From Sorghum bicolor (lineage: Eukaryota > Streptophyta > Magnoliopsida > Poales > Poaceae): 64,000 nt of DNA. The stretch covers positions 23,460,066 through 23,524,065 of the forward strand of contig NC_012872.2 of NCBI RefSeq assembly GCF_000003195.3, read 5' to 3'. The position numbers and the translations under genes were made by a program. This document shows positions 1-10,705 of the stretch, piece by piece. A model generated the notes under the pieces. It searched no databases. It worked only from the letters and a program-made list of their open reading frames with translations, and was not told the origin of the DNA. Every line of letters begins with the position of its first letter. Position 1 is the first letter of the stretch.

Positions 1-1048
1 GGCCGGAAGACCGGCAAGTATAAAGTGCGCACTACCGGAGGAAGTGCGGTGTGCGGGGGACCATTGGCGTAAGACCAAAGGCAGGTGAGTTAAAAGTCCT
101 GACCTCTCTGGCAGAGTGGTAGCCCTAGGAGTGCGGCGCTGATCGGAGCCACGATTCCTAAGTCGTATCAAAGGTGGCCCGCTTGCTCTCCGACGGGGGA
201 TGCTTGGGTGAGTGCTAGGAATAACCCACCAGCTGGATAGGAATCGATTCGAATCGTCGTCTCTCCCGGATAGTGAGAACTTGACAGAGCAGCGGCAAAC
301 GTAGCATTCACTAAAGTACAATGGTTCGTGATAATGATGATAGCAACGAATAATATATGATGAACTTGATATGGTTATTATTGTTTGTATTAATCAAGTG
401 AATTGCTTTAGTACAGGTGCTAATCTATTGATAGGCTAATAAAGATTAAATGGATGCCTTTACAAATGGTATGGTAATCACTTAAGCTTTTGGCAAATGA
501 TGAGTCAAGCCAGCTACACTTTATACTTAGCCTTGCAGGATCCTTGGTGTCTTTTATGTTTTACTAGATGGGTAAGTCTAGCTAAGTACATCCTCGTACT
601 CAGGGTTTATTCCCACCTGTTGCAGATGATATCTTTTATGATGGCTTTTGCAAGACCTGTCTCCATCCCGCTGGGGATGAGGACTAAACCGTTGGGCACG
701 GTTCTCTAACTACTTCGTACCTGCTGCTTTTGATGGACGACATGAGACTCTGGCAATAACAAGAACTTGGAAAATGTGTATTGTAAACTATTTTGCTTCC
801 GCTACTGTAAACTTCTGTTGTAATAACTAAATAACTCCGATGTGGTGCCGCTTCGACGGCAATGAATGACTGTGTAACATTCACTGTGTTAGGTTGAACT
901 ATTACGATCTTGGTTTGTTGCAAGTTGGTTTGAAGTCCTTCATGATTTCAGTTGACTACCGGGATTATATGGGCTCAAGTCTGGAAACTTGATTGCTAGT
1001 TGATCATTTCTACACTTGAACTCTTATAATTTGGCCGGTTCTGTGACA
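1..1048 (+). mobile_element. 3' part of a long LTR, family D
   Basis: The segment is the reverse complement, at roughly nine in ten bases by eye, of 52007-53066. It ends in GGTTCTGTGACA, matching the terminus seen in the LTRs of element A and of D at 52007. It is therefore the 3' end of an LTR in + orientation, entering from outside the window. The next bases are the antisense-gene region of a Tat-type element rather than a primer-binding site, so this is a solo LTR or a 3' LTR inserted just upstream of that gene. It contains the 12-bp palindrome CGATTCGAATCG at 245-256, shared with the LTRs of A. No real coding capacity is seen. Confidence 0.8.
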
Positions 1049-1052
1049 TAGC

Positions 1053-4000
1053 GTCCTCAACACCTAGTCCAAAGCCCTTCCTGCTGCGACAATGGTGAAG
1101 AGCGATTCAAAGAAGAGGGCCGAGATGATGGCCAATGAGTGGAAAAAGTCTCGGAGCAGCACGAGGTCCCTCAACGACCTCGTCGGAATGGGACTCCTGC
1201 ACAACCAGGAGCTCTGTGGCTGGAGGGCACCAGAAGGAGAGAGTTACCGCGACCCCCGCACTGGTGAGATCGTAGTCTTTGAGGATTACTTCAAAAGGGG
1301 ATTTGGGGTTCCCATTCATCCATTTCTTCAAGGTCTTCTCCTTTACTATGAGATCGGGATTCGCAATCTACACCCGAACTCTATTCTCCTCATCTCTACC
1401 TTCATCCATTTGTGTGAGGCCTATGTTGGGATAGAGCTGCATTTCGATCTCTTCTATTATCTATTTTGTTTGACGAAGAAGGAAGCAGTTGGAGGCTCCA
1501 AGATTGCAGGTGGAGTATACCTCAATCTTCCTGACGGGATGAAGAATTGTTACCTCACCAGCCCATGGAACACCTACCTCACCGAGTGGTACAAGAGGAG
1601 GTTCTATGTCAGGGAGGAGTCGGGCAGCGCCATGTTCTGTGACGTCGGCTACGTTCCTGGGAAGAGGATTAGCTGGACAGATTGTCCAGAGTATACTAGT
1701 CAAGTGTCAGAGCTGATGAGCCTGATCGACTGGTCCTGCCTGGACGGACTAAGAGTGGTTGGGAACTTCCTCACCCGACTAGTGATGCCTTGCCAGAGGA
1801 GGGTGCCCTCGGCGTACGAGTACGCGGAGAGCCAAGACCCGACCAGGATGCACCGGGACAGCTTGAAAAAATCAGAGATCCAGCGGTTGATGAACGAGTT
1901 GTTTAACCTGGCTGACAGTAACTTCGTTCGAAGTGATGACCGGATGCATGCCTTCAAGCTAGGCCGACCAGCTCCTAAGGTAAATGAATACCTTAGTTTA
2001 ATTGTATTGCTATTTGAGTATTGTAACCTTTTGACTGATAACTTGTCACTTTTGTATCGTAGATAGGAGATATTGACCGGTGCTCGGTGTATGTGTCGCT
2101 GGCACCCGATATGGACCATCCAGCTAGGGTGGACCCGCCAGCAAACAATGTTGCTCGGTGTCTCCAATACACCAGCAACGATGAGGACCAGAGCCGTCCA
2201 GCACCGACCACGGATGACAGGGTAGCTGGGAAGAGGCCAATGGCTGTGGAGCCATCCCTCATGGAAGCAATTCCAACGGGGACGGCTACAGACCCTTCGA
2301 TGGGCTAAGGTTCAACCAGCCATGCCCCCAAGTGTCGCCGGCTAGTGACGATTGTCGACGACGACAACGAAGAGGACGAGACGGCCCCATCCTTAGTCCA
2401 GAGACCGCGCAGCCACCCTGATGTCGCGCCGATCGACGCGAGTCGGGTAACTAGGGACCCGCCTGCCGTGCACGTCGAGCCGATACGTCGTGGAGGGATA
2501 GGAGCGGCAGCGGCGGCTAGGCGGACCAGGACAAGGTTCTTCACGGCGGCGCATCGGAGCTCCAACCTGTAAGTTCGAGAAAATGTCTTCTGCGCTCTCT
2601 TTGTTTTTTATGAAGTTTGATGTCGTTATGGTAATTGGCATTATCTCTTCTTTATTAGTGCGGCCTCGGATATTGATCCAGGCAACATTGCTGGCCAGAG
2701 AATAGCTGAGCCGGCAGTTGCTGATGAAAATGCCGCCGAGCAGACCGCCCGCGAGGAGCCCGTGGAGCAGCCCGCGATTGTGACCGTGGCAAAGAACACC
2801 GAGGAGGAGCCGGCTCGAGATAAGGCCGAGGCGAGTACCCCGACAAGGGGTGGTGAGACCACAGGGACGCCTCCCCCGAGTAGCGTTGCAGAGGAGGGAG
2901 ACAAGGTCCCAACCCCCCTCCATCTGAAGAACAGAGGGCCCCAACTCTAGCCCCAGCAGAGGCTTCGACGCTGGAGGGCTCCCGTAGCTGGGGTAAGGGT
3001 CCTCGAACACCGGTTACCATGGCTGGGGGTAGCGCGGAGGGCGAGGGGACCTAGGTGGCCTCCGATGACGAAGTGGAAGAAATCCAGGGGCGCCCCCACA
3101 ATGGTCGCCAACATGTTTACGTGTGTTGCCAGCGTGGGGACCACTGGGCCGGCCACGAGGAGCTCACCGAAATCGAGGAGGCGGCGTGGGTAGAGCGCGC
3201 TGCTAAGCGGCTTGTTGATGAAGTTAAGGTGAGTGGTCTTATGTTCTGCTGGAGTATGTATATACTGTTGCTTGTTCACTGTGTAATATGTATATTTCTT
3301 GTAGGGTGCAATGAAAATGGCGAAGTACCGAAAAAGGTGCTTTGACCAAATTGAAGGTGTGGTCGCCGAGAACAAGGCCTTGACTGCACAGGTGGACCGC
3401 CTTTGGTTGGAGGCCGAAAGGGAGGCGGCCGAGAAGGCGGCGCAAGAGGAGCATCTGCTGGACCTGAATCGGCGACTAGCCGACAAGGACCATGAGAGAA
3501 GGGCTAAGTCAGGTGGTCCGAGTAGTTGCAATTAACCGTGTGGTCAGTTTTGATGACAAACAATTGTTGCTTCAGGTCTGGAGGAGGAGATCGAGCATCT
3601 CCGAAAAAAGAGGGACCAGCTCGACCAAGAGCTTGCCAGTGCGCTAGAGACCGAGCGCAGGGTTGACGAGGAGCTAAAGAACAAGAATCGGGAGTTGGCT
3701 GGTAAGAGCTGTTTCGTCCTTTTCGACCACGCAGTTCTCTCTCCTTTTGATACTGCCGTAGCATGTTGCTGACCGTTTGCTTGGTTCTTTCTTGAAAACT
3801 TTGTCGTAGTGCTTAAAGTCAACACTACGAAGCATCCCGATGAGCTGGTCAAGGAGCGCGACTCTTGGAAGACGAACTGCATCAAGCTCTAGAAAGGAGT
3901 TGCCCCAGTGCTTGACTTGATCAGTCCTGAGCTCCCCGAGGACCAGCCCCGCGCGCCGAAACTGACCCCAGTTAAGAAGGCACAGCAAGCATGGGGCTGG

Positions 4001-4316
4001 CTTCAGCAATTTGTCAAAGATGCCGGGGAGTTTCCCGGAGCGCACGTCCTTAGCATGGTACGCGCTCACTACCCTCTGGTCGATCTGTCCCGGTTAGAGA
4101 GGGGTATCCGAAAGAGGTTGGTCCGAAGGAGGCTGATGACCTTCATGTCAGTCTGCTCGACCTATCGTCGACAGTGATAGGCAATATAAACCTCTGTGGG
4201 ACGTCAACCCCCCCCCCATCAGCTGGGATCAGACAGGTCGGCTAGGGAGTTGTCGAGGGCGTCGATTGCGGGAGATGGGCGGTCGACGCCTGCGGTCTCG
4301 ACCAGCTAGGCGCCGG
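1053..4316 (+). pseudogene. decayed antisense gene (aORF) of a Tat-type element, copy C1
   Basis: This is the homologue of the gene at 41273-44521, with matching intron positions: exons about 1092-1979, 2063-2568, 2659-3228, 3305-3503, 3576-3701 and 3810 onward. Exon 1 encodes a 'putative gypsy-type transposon' (PF04195/transposase_28-like) domain with the characteristic stretch around FKRGFGVPIHPFLQGLLLYY. Later exons encode a disordered linker and a coiled coil. It is broken by TAA at 2306, TAG at 2948, a frame change between 2950 and 3055, a donor changed from GT to CT at 3504, and TAG at 3890. Similarity to C2 stops at about 4316, where LTR F begins without a clean target duplication, suggesting a deletion junction. 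The promoter is missing because LTR D ends at 1048. Confidence 0.8.
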
Positions 4317-7300
4317 TTCTCTTGGAACATCTCAGGGAACTTCACCTTTGAATCACCATCTCGTACCCATCCGGGATTTTTGATTGTTGAATGTAAAGCA
4401 AGTGTGAGCGCACCATACTCAACAAGTATAACATGAGGGGATGCAAGGCTCAAAAGGGTTATATTTGACTGTGATAAGCATTCTTAGTTGATCATATTTT
4501 ATTAATAAACCTATGTTGCTGGGTTATGCTTAAGCTCCCAAGGTGATAAGTATAATTATCATCAAAATTAATCATCACCGAAACCATCCATAGAACCATC
4601 TATCTCAAAAAGGATCCAGGCCACTCTTGATCGAAAGCACGGCTGATATATCAGTTTTTATAAGTCTGCAGAGTATGTACATCTTTACCCATGAGTCGTG
4701 ATTGCCCTTTTGCCCGAGGGGGCCAAGCTCTTGACTCACTTCGAAGGTAAGTCAGCAGGGATCACTACGTAACCTTTCACTAGACACCCTAACTAGTTAG
4801 TGGCCGCGAGGTTTCAGCGGCAAGTGTGCATAGAGACCTCCTCCAAGAGGCACATGGTGTCGCAGCACTGTACACACCAAGGTAGGAGCAAAACTATAGA
4901 CCACGAGGCACCCCTCTCTTGCGCCTTTCGGTAACCACTAACAAGCTAGAGACGTACTAGATACTTGATTAAGATCAGAGATATGTGATTCCCATGGTTG
5001 TACTGTAAGTCCTGGGTTGCCGCTTTAAGATTTAGTCCTTACGGAGGGCAGACTAGAGCACCCAAAAAGGCCCAATGCTCTAGCCCCCTTATATCCATGT
5101 TGCTTGAAAGCATCATTATATATTGATTCCATAATCCATTAGTCAAGATTAACTTTATATAGTTGGGTGATTGCAATCTAAGGCAAACTAACCATATGCA
5201 TAACCCAAAGGTAACAAGGAATACAAGTTAACAAAGGTTCTAGGTATAGTCCTTATAGGTTCACCATTTTAGACACATGTATATGAAAAAGTGATTAAAT
5301 GGCTATTGGGTAACAAGGGAACTCATGTTACACTTGCCTTCAACTGTTGCTCAAACTTATCCAACTTCTTCATCATCCTTATAGAGCTCCTCTTCTAACG
5401 ATAGCAACAACGATCGCAAGCATCACAGACAAGCCTAAAAACAGTACATCAATCATTGTAAAACATCATATAAAGGTCTTAAAACACTCGGGCTTGTAAC
5501 TACGATCGTTGAGTGCAAAAGCAACTAACATAAAAGTCATGATTAAAAGATATATGAGATAGAGACTAGAAGGTTCGATAAATGATAGGAAATAGAGTAA
5601 ACATGATGAACAGGGATGCAAGATTTATGGAGCACAAGGATCTATAGATGAGTTTTTTGATAACTATGGATTTGTGAAGAGGATACATGGAACATATTAT
5701 GACTAGTGGCTGCACTGATGAAATGTTACATAAAAGGGAAGCACGATGATGACGATTTGCACACCGGTTGAGCAAACCCAGTGGCGGACAGCGGTGGTTA
5801 TGATCACAAGGAACATGGTCTTAGCGGCACCAAATTGAGATCATTTTTGTGGGCTTGTTTTGGACTATATGGAGTATACTGTGGTAAAAGAACAAGTTAT
5901 TTTAAGTATTGGATGACTGGGAAACATGACTGTAAAATGACTTGCACTGTCGTCTGCTGGACAGCAGCGGTAGCGGTTACTGTGACCTCTGTATCGCGGC
6001 AACCATGGCACATATGGACAAACCAACTTGCAGAGGCATGTGCAAGTTTATGATACACAGGTGGGTAAAAGGATTTGACAAACGGAGTAGTGGATTTTCG
6101 GGAACGTACTGACCAATCGGCTGCAGCACAGCTGCAGGGCAGCAGGGACAGCGAGCACTAAAAGAATGATATATGGTTCGTCTTTGATCCTACAGCCATA
6201 AAACTTCACAGAGATGTGTGCAACGACATGAAACACATTGTGGTTGAAGGACATGGTCACTGGAGCAATGGAAAAATGGGAACATGCATGCCAATTAGCA
6301 ATAGCATGGCTGCAAGGTTTTTGGGGCAGCAAGCACAAAAATTATTATATCTCTTTCGTCTTGGATTTGCTGGCCATGAAACTTTGTGGAGGTGTGTGCA
6401 AGTATATGATACACATGTAGTTCAAAGGAATTGACAAATGGATGTGTGTACTGCAAGCAACATGCATGCCAACCGGCTGCAGCGCTGCTGTCCTCAAAGG
6501 ACATGGACATGATCTCAGGAAGACATTACCGGAATTCTAACAAATATAGACAAGGGTACGTGATTTGCAATAGGGATCAACATGTAAGGTAGAAGAGATG
6601 TTGATTGCTCACACTGGGCTTTCATGGTAGCATGGATGAAGCCAACAGCGGCAGCGACGAGAAGAGACAGACGCAGGGCTACTGCATATGTGTAACAACA
6701 GGGGCATAACTGCATCTCAGCGATGGAGATGATCATGAGCGCGTCCTCATGGTACTGCGATAAGAGAAGATCAAGAGAGGGATGATATCAATCACATACA
6801 AAGAGAGATGGAGGGTGACCTTGCTGTTTGGTGATGCTCAGCGACAGCTAGTGGTGATGATATTGACGTGAGGGCAAGGTATCGATAGAGCAGCAACGAT
6901 TCGATCACAAAGATAATCTTTATCATAGGAGAGATCAAGGAATGAATGAGAGGGTCATGGACTGCAAAAATTAGAGAGTGGAGTGGGAGAGACGTCCTCA
7001 CCGTGGTTTGCACAAGAGCAGCAGAGATGGCAGTCGATGAGTTTCTGTTGCAGGTTCTGGGAGACAAGAAAAGACATTGGGGTGACCTTCATGGAGCGCT
7101 GCAGCACCATGGTGTTGCCTGGCGGCGTCACAACATAGAGGGGGCATGATTAAATTGATTTGCATGAAAGAATGGAGAAAGGCATGACCCTTACCACAAC
7201 ATAATGCGAACGATTCCGAGTCTAGCTATGGGGATAGACGTCCAGCGGCACACAGATTCGTCTCAATGAGGGCATTGCATCATGATGGACAGGAGATAGA

Positions 7301-8824
7301 GGGAGGAAGGGACGAGAAAGGGGCGGCCATGGAACTATGTTCTTTCCTCTTCTTCACATGCAAGAGGGAGAGGGCCCAAGAGAGAGCTTCAGGGAGAGGA
7401 CAGCAGGGATGCAATGGAATTGTAGGGGTCAAGGAGGCACTATTTATAGGAGAAGAAGGAGAGGGAGCCTCCTGCGTGAGAGAGACAGGAAGGTAATATT
7501 GTTGTAGTTATGTGCATGCATGCAAATGAAACAATGGAGTAAAGCAATAGAAATAATAGAGGTGAGTCAGTAGGAGAATGAATGGGTGTACATTAATATT
7601 GAGTAGGAGGAGAAGGGAGAGGCGCCCTTGGCAGTAAGGGAGGAGGAAGAGAAGAGGTATGGCTACCTGTTGCATGCACACTGATGGGATAAAGGATACT
7701 CAAAGGAGAGGATTAAACAAAGGTGTTACCATTGTAATTTAAGGGGAAGAATTAGTTGTTGTTTTCTTGCATGAGAGAAAAAGGAGTAAACGTGGGGGTA
7801 GCCAGAGCATAGATGGCTGCATGCCATTGGAAGTAAAGGAAAACAAATGAAGGAGTGAAGTGTGTCTAAAAAAAATAAAATGAAAGAATTATTGAGCAGG
7901 CGCCATAGAGATGAGAAGGGTGATTTCTCCACATGAAGAACAGGCGTCATGAGGAAAAGAGAAAGAGATTCATGGCTGCCATTACATACAACTGATGAGA
8001 TGGGATAAAGATATACTTGATGGAGTCAAGGAAATTAATAGAGGAATTATCTTTGCATGGAGAAGAGAGAAAGTGTTGGTGTAGCTGCAAAAGTTAACTG
8101 CCCATGCATGGTGCTTTCCACATGCAGTCAATAAGATTATTAGTGAATTGAAAAGGAGGTATTAAGGAGGAATTAGTTGATGAAGTTTGTGCATGTAGGA
8201 AAAGATCAGGTGCTGCCCAAGGGGATGACGACACATGGATGTGAGGAGGGCTTCTATTTTCCTTTTTACATAAAAGAGAAGTAGAGGATCGTGGATGAGG
8301 TGGCAGAGAAAGATGGATGTTTTGGGCTGGTTTGGACTTGATCCAATGCAAGACAAGGAACTTTGCTTGATCAAAGTGATGATAGAATTGTGTAAACAAG
8401 GAGAGAGATATAGAGTGGTCATATAATTTAGATTTAAGGGGTTGGGAGGACTTGATCAAAAATAAGTAGGAGTCCAAAAAAGGAAGAGGAAAGCGAGAGA
8501 GGTAGAGGGTTAGGCTAGGGATTTAGTTTGTGGACAGAAGATTTGATTAGAACTTTTAGATATTGGTTTGATGTTTGGAAAGATGAAGTTGGGATCAACC
8601 CAAGGTGTATCTTGAAAACAAACAAAATTTATTTTTCAAGCACAAACACTATGCAACGGCATGAACGCAACAAACAAAAAAAATTTAGAAACCCACATTT
8701 TATTACTATCTAAAATGTTGGCAACATAATAAAGTTGGAACATTTTATAAAATATTAAAATCTTTGTCTTTGTTTTTAGTGTTTTCTAAGTCATATTCCA
8801 AAGTAGGAATTTTGGGGTGTGACA
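4317..8824 (-). mobile_element. long LTR, family F, Tekay/Del-like, left end truncated
   Basis: On the minus strand it begins TGTCACACCCC at 8824, a typical start for long grass Ty3/gypsy LTRs. Its layout resembles known Tekay-type LTRs, including a possible minus-strand TATA (CTATATAAAG) near 5153-5165. No gag or pol domain is present, and the ORFs inside are short and unrelated to known proteins. The left boundary is the point where similarity to the antisense gene stops; no left copy of the expected TSD (TCAGT after 8824) was found, so this is probably a truncated or solo LTR. Its age and exact left end cannot be set from this window. Confidence 0.65.
5846..6510. repeat. degenerate tandem repeat, period about 180 bp (or double)
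   Basis: Several phrases recur in order within LTR F: 'gtgcaagtNtatgatacaca' near 6045 and 6398, 'catgcatgccaa' near 6284 and 6462, 'cggctgcagc' near 6118 and 6474, and a 'cataaaacttcacag / catgaaactttgtgg' block near 6195 and 6376. Spacings cluster near 180 and 360 bp. Units are diverged, so ends are approximate. Confidence 0.6.
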
Positions 8825-8849
8825 TCAGTCTGTTGCATAAAAAGGGGCG

Positions 8850-8854
8850 CCTGC
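8850..8854. repeat. target-site duplication CCTGC of element B (left)
   Basis: CCTGC directly precedes the 5' LTR and recurs at 40966-40970 directly after the 3' LTR. This shows that everything between, including the nested elements, is one insertion. Confidence 0.95.
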
Positions 8855-9124
8855 TGTTGACGGTCCTTAAGTGCTAAAATTAATAATCAAATAAACATGG
8901 AAAAGGATCAATATGAAACAAACATCTAGAATTAGGGTTTTATCTGACGGAATTCCACGAGCTTTGGTGTTTATCTATTTCTGCAGGGGGTTATCAGAGA
9001 ATATGAAGAAAAGGCCCACATGTCATGTTTACAACGAGATAATTACGTGCCGCGCAATTTTCCTCAATCTAGAAGAGTCCAGAAGCCACGGGAACGAACG
9101 AGAAGGGAATCGGGCTCGGGGGCA

Positions 9125-9157
9125 GGGCGCCCGCCCACCCCCCTTGGGCGCCCGCCC
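9125..9157 (+). promoter_or_regulatory. paired GGGCGCCCGCCC module in LTR B
   Basis: Two identical 12-bp units at 9125-9136 and 9146-9157, 21 bp start to start, each containing the palindrome GGGCGCCC. They lie about 120 bp upstream of the LTR TATA. Seven further pairs with the same spacing occur in the window. Confidence 0.75.
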
Positions 9158-9276
9158 AGGGTTGGAGTCCAATCGGGACTCTGCTTTGGGGCTAAACTCC
9201 ACCGACCTAAAGGATCAATCTAAACCATACAATCTATGTCGGTTTGATCTGACGGCTCACGTTCACTTCAGGGGAC

Positions 9277-9283
9277 TATAAAA
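9277..9283 (+). promoter_or_regulatory. TATA box of LTR B
   Basis: TATAAAA in the context GGGGACTATAAAACCAG. The same box is seen in the 3' LTR near 39890 and, reversed, in B' near 56895, at the same offset from the GC module. Confidence 0.75.
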
Positions 9284-10377
9284 CCAGACCTCCTGGCCCC
9301 TGGAGGAGAGAGGAGAAGAGAAGAAATTATTATGCAGAGGTAGCCATCAAAGTTAGGGTTTAGAGCTTCTCTCCCACAGAGAATTAGAATTAGCTACTCC
9401 CTAATCCTTCAAGTTTAGAGGTTTGATTAGATAGCAATTAGAGAAGTAGAGCACTACGCTCTGGATTCGGATCTTCGGTAATAAAGATTGGTATTATTCA
9501 TATCTTTCTCTAATTCTTTGTTCTAATTGCATTATGTCTCTAATTATTATGTTCTTAGTTTGTTCTAGTTCTATATTTTATATAGTTCTAATTGATAATG
9601 AGTTTATGTATAAGTTTGCAAAGCGTTTAGCTCTTGACGCGAGGGAGTTAGGTGATAGATCACATGTGAGCGTGGTGCTTAGATGTTATTTATCTGCAAA
9701 TGTATCCTATTGGCCGGGTCGTGTGGTAGTTCACGATAGTGACAGCTTCGTTGATTCTTATATAGTCCACCCTCCGTTGATAGGATAAGCAGAACCGGAA
9801 TTGTGGAGTAAGTCATGCGATGCTCTGATTTACTTTATCAATGTTCCTTATACATGAATGAAGAGTCTTTTATGCTATACATGATCTTGTAGATAACTTG
9901 AGTAGATTATGACATAGTAGTTAGTAGATAACTTAGAATACATTCTCTAGCTAATCCGACATCACCTACATATATGAGGAGTAGTCTATTTTCTAATCGC
10001 TGTGTTATTTATCCCTCGAACTTATAATTCATTATCATTATCTTTATGGTTTACCCCCTGCTAAAGTAAGTGACTGTGTGACGAGTTTCTCATTAGTAAT
10101 CATGTTCTTGCAAGTTTATCTCTAGTTTATGCCTTGATAGATTTGGCCCTTAATTTAATCTCCTTAGATCCCTTGAGCAAAATAATAAATAACGATACCT
10201 GGAATACTTATCCTGGTGAAATGCTACAATGAGGTGTTTTATCTGTGCGCTTGCAGATAGAATAGATTATTTTCTAGAGAGCCTTTATATTTATAAATAC
10301 CTTTGTACACTCTGGCACCATGCTGGGGATGACAACCTAGTATCTAAGTGGTGTTAGCTAGTGTCAACAAGCATTTC

Positions 10378-10395
10378 TGGCGCCGTTGCCGGGGA
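10378..10395 (+). other. primer-binding site, tRNA-Asp type (element B)
   Basis: TGGCGCCGTTGCCGGGGA is complementary to the 3' end of plant tRNA-Asp(GTC). It lies 8 nt after the LTR end. The spacer AGCATTTC is identical in B, B' and E. Confidence 0.88.
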
Positions 10396-10705
10396 ATCTC
10401 ATAAGAAAGTCATAAAGGGAACAAAAGGGTAATACTTAGTAACGCTAAGGAAAGCCAGTAAATAAATCAAGGTTATTCATATAAAATATTAGACTAGACT
10501 ATAGAGAAATAATTGCATAAAAACAGCTACTAAGTGAGAAATCATAACAAGGCACCTCTGCTTTTGCAGGTTCACCCTGTGTGTTTTTCTATGTTTATAT
10601 TTTTATACAGGGTATATCAGGATTGACTTTGGGTACATTCAACTCTTCATCATCAGAACCAAAGCAATCAAGAGAAGAAGAAGCTAGCTACCAATTGCTG
10701 AAGCT
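10396..10705 (+). other. leader of element B
   Basis: Untranslated leader between primer-binding site and gag ATG. It is AT-rich with no ORF of note, and the only recognisable signal is a TTTTGCAG|G acceptor-like site near 10570. Confidence 0.5.

Larger units (their letters stand above)
8855..10369 (+). mobile_element. 5' LTR of element B
   Basis: The LTR is 1515 bp, starting TGTTGACGGTCC and ending GTGTCAACA. U3 contains the paired GGGCGCCCGCCC sites (9125-9157) and a TATAAAA at 9277-9283, so transcription should start near 9305. ORFs inside (8913-9281 and 9534-9788) also occur in the homologous LTRs. They lie upstream of the TATA or in a leader with earlier ATGs, and are not treated as genes. 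Confidence 0.93.

Noticed and set aside
1107..2262. Minus-strand ORFs opposite the antisense gene C1
   Set aside because: Shadows of the plus-strand coding exons, with no recognisable domains.
4141..4160. TCAGT at 4147 as left target duplication of LTR F
   Set aside because: The same bases occur in C2 at the matching exon position and are followed by exon sequence, not by an LTR end.
8913..9281. Peptide repeat GARPxxLGARP encoded across all GC-pair modules
   Set aside because: The frame is open in all cases, but the sites lie upstream of TATA boxes and at 21091 on the strand opposite to the nearby gene. Third codon positions are as invariant as the others, so constraint is on DNA rather than peptide.
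9534..9788. ORF of about 85-107 codons repeated in three B-family LTRs (also 40130-40453 and 56395-56649)
   Set aside because: It lies in the LTR leader after earlier ATGs. Most differences between copies change amino acids, as expected for noncoding LTR sequence that happens to stay open.
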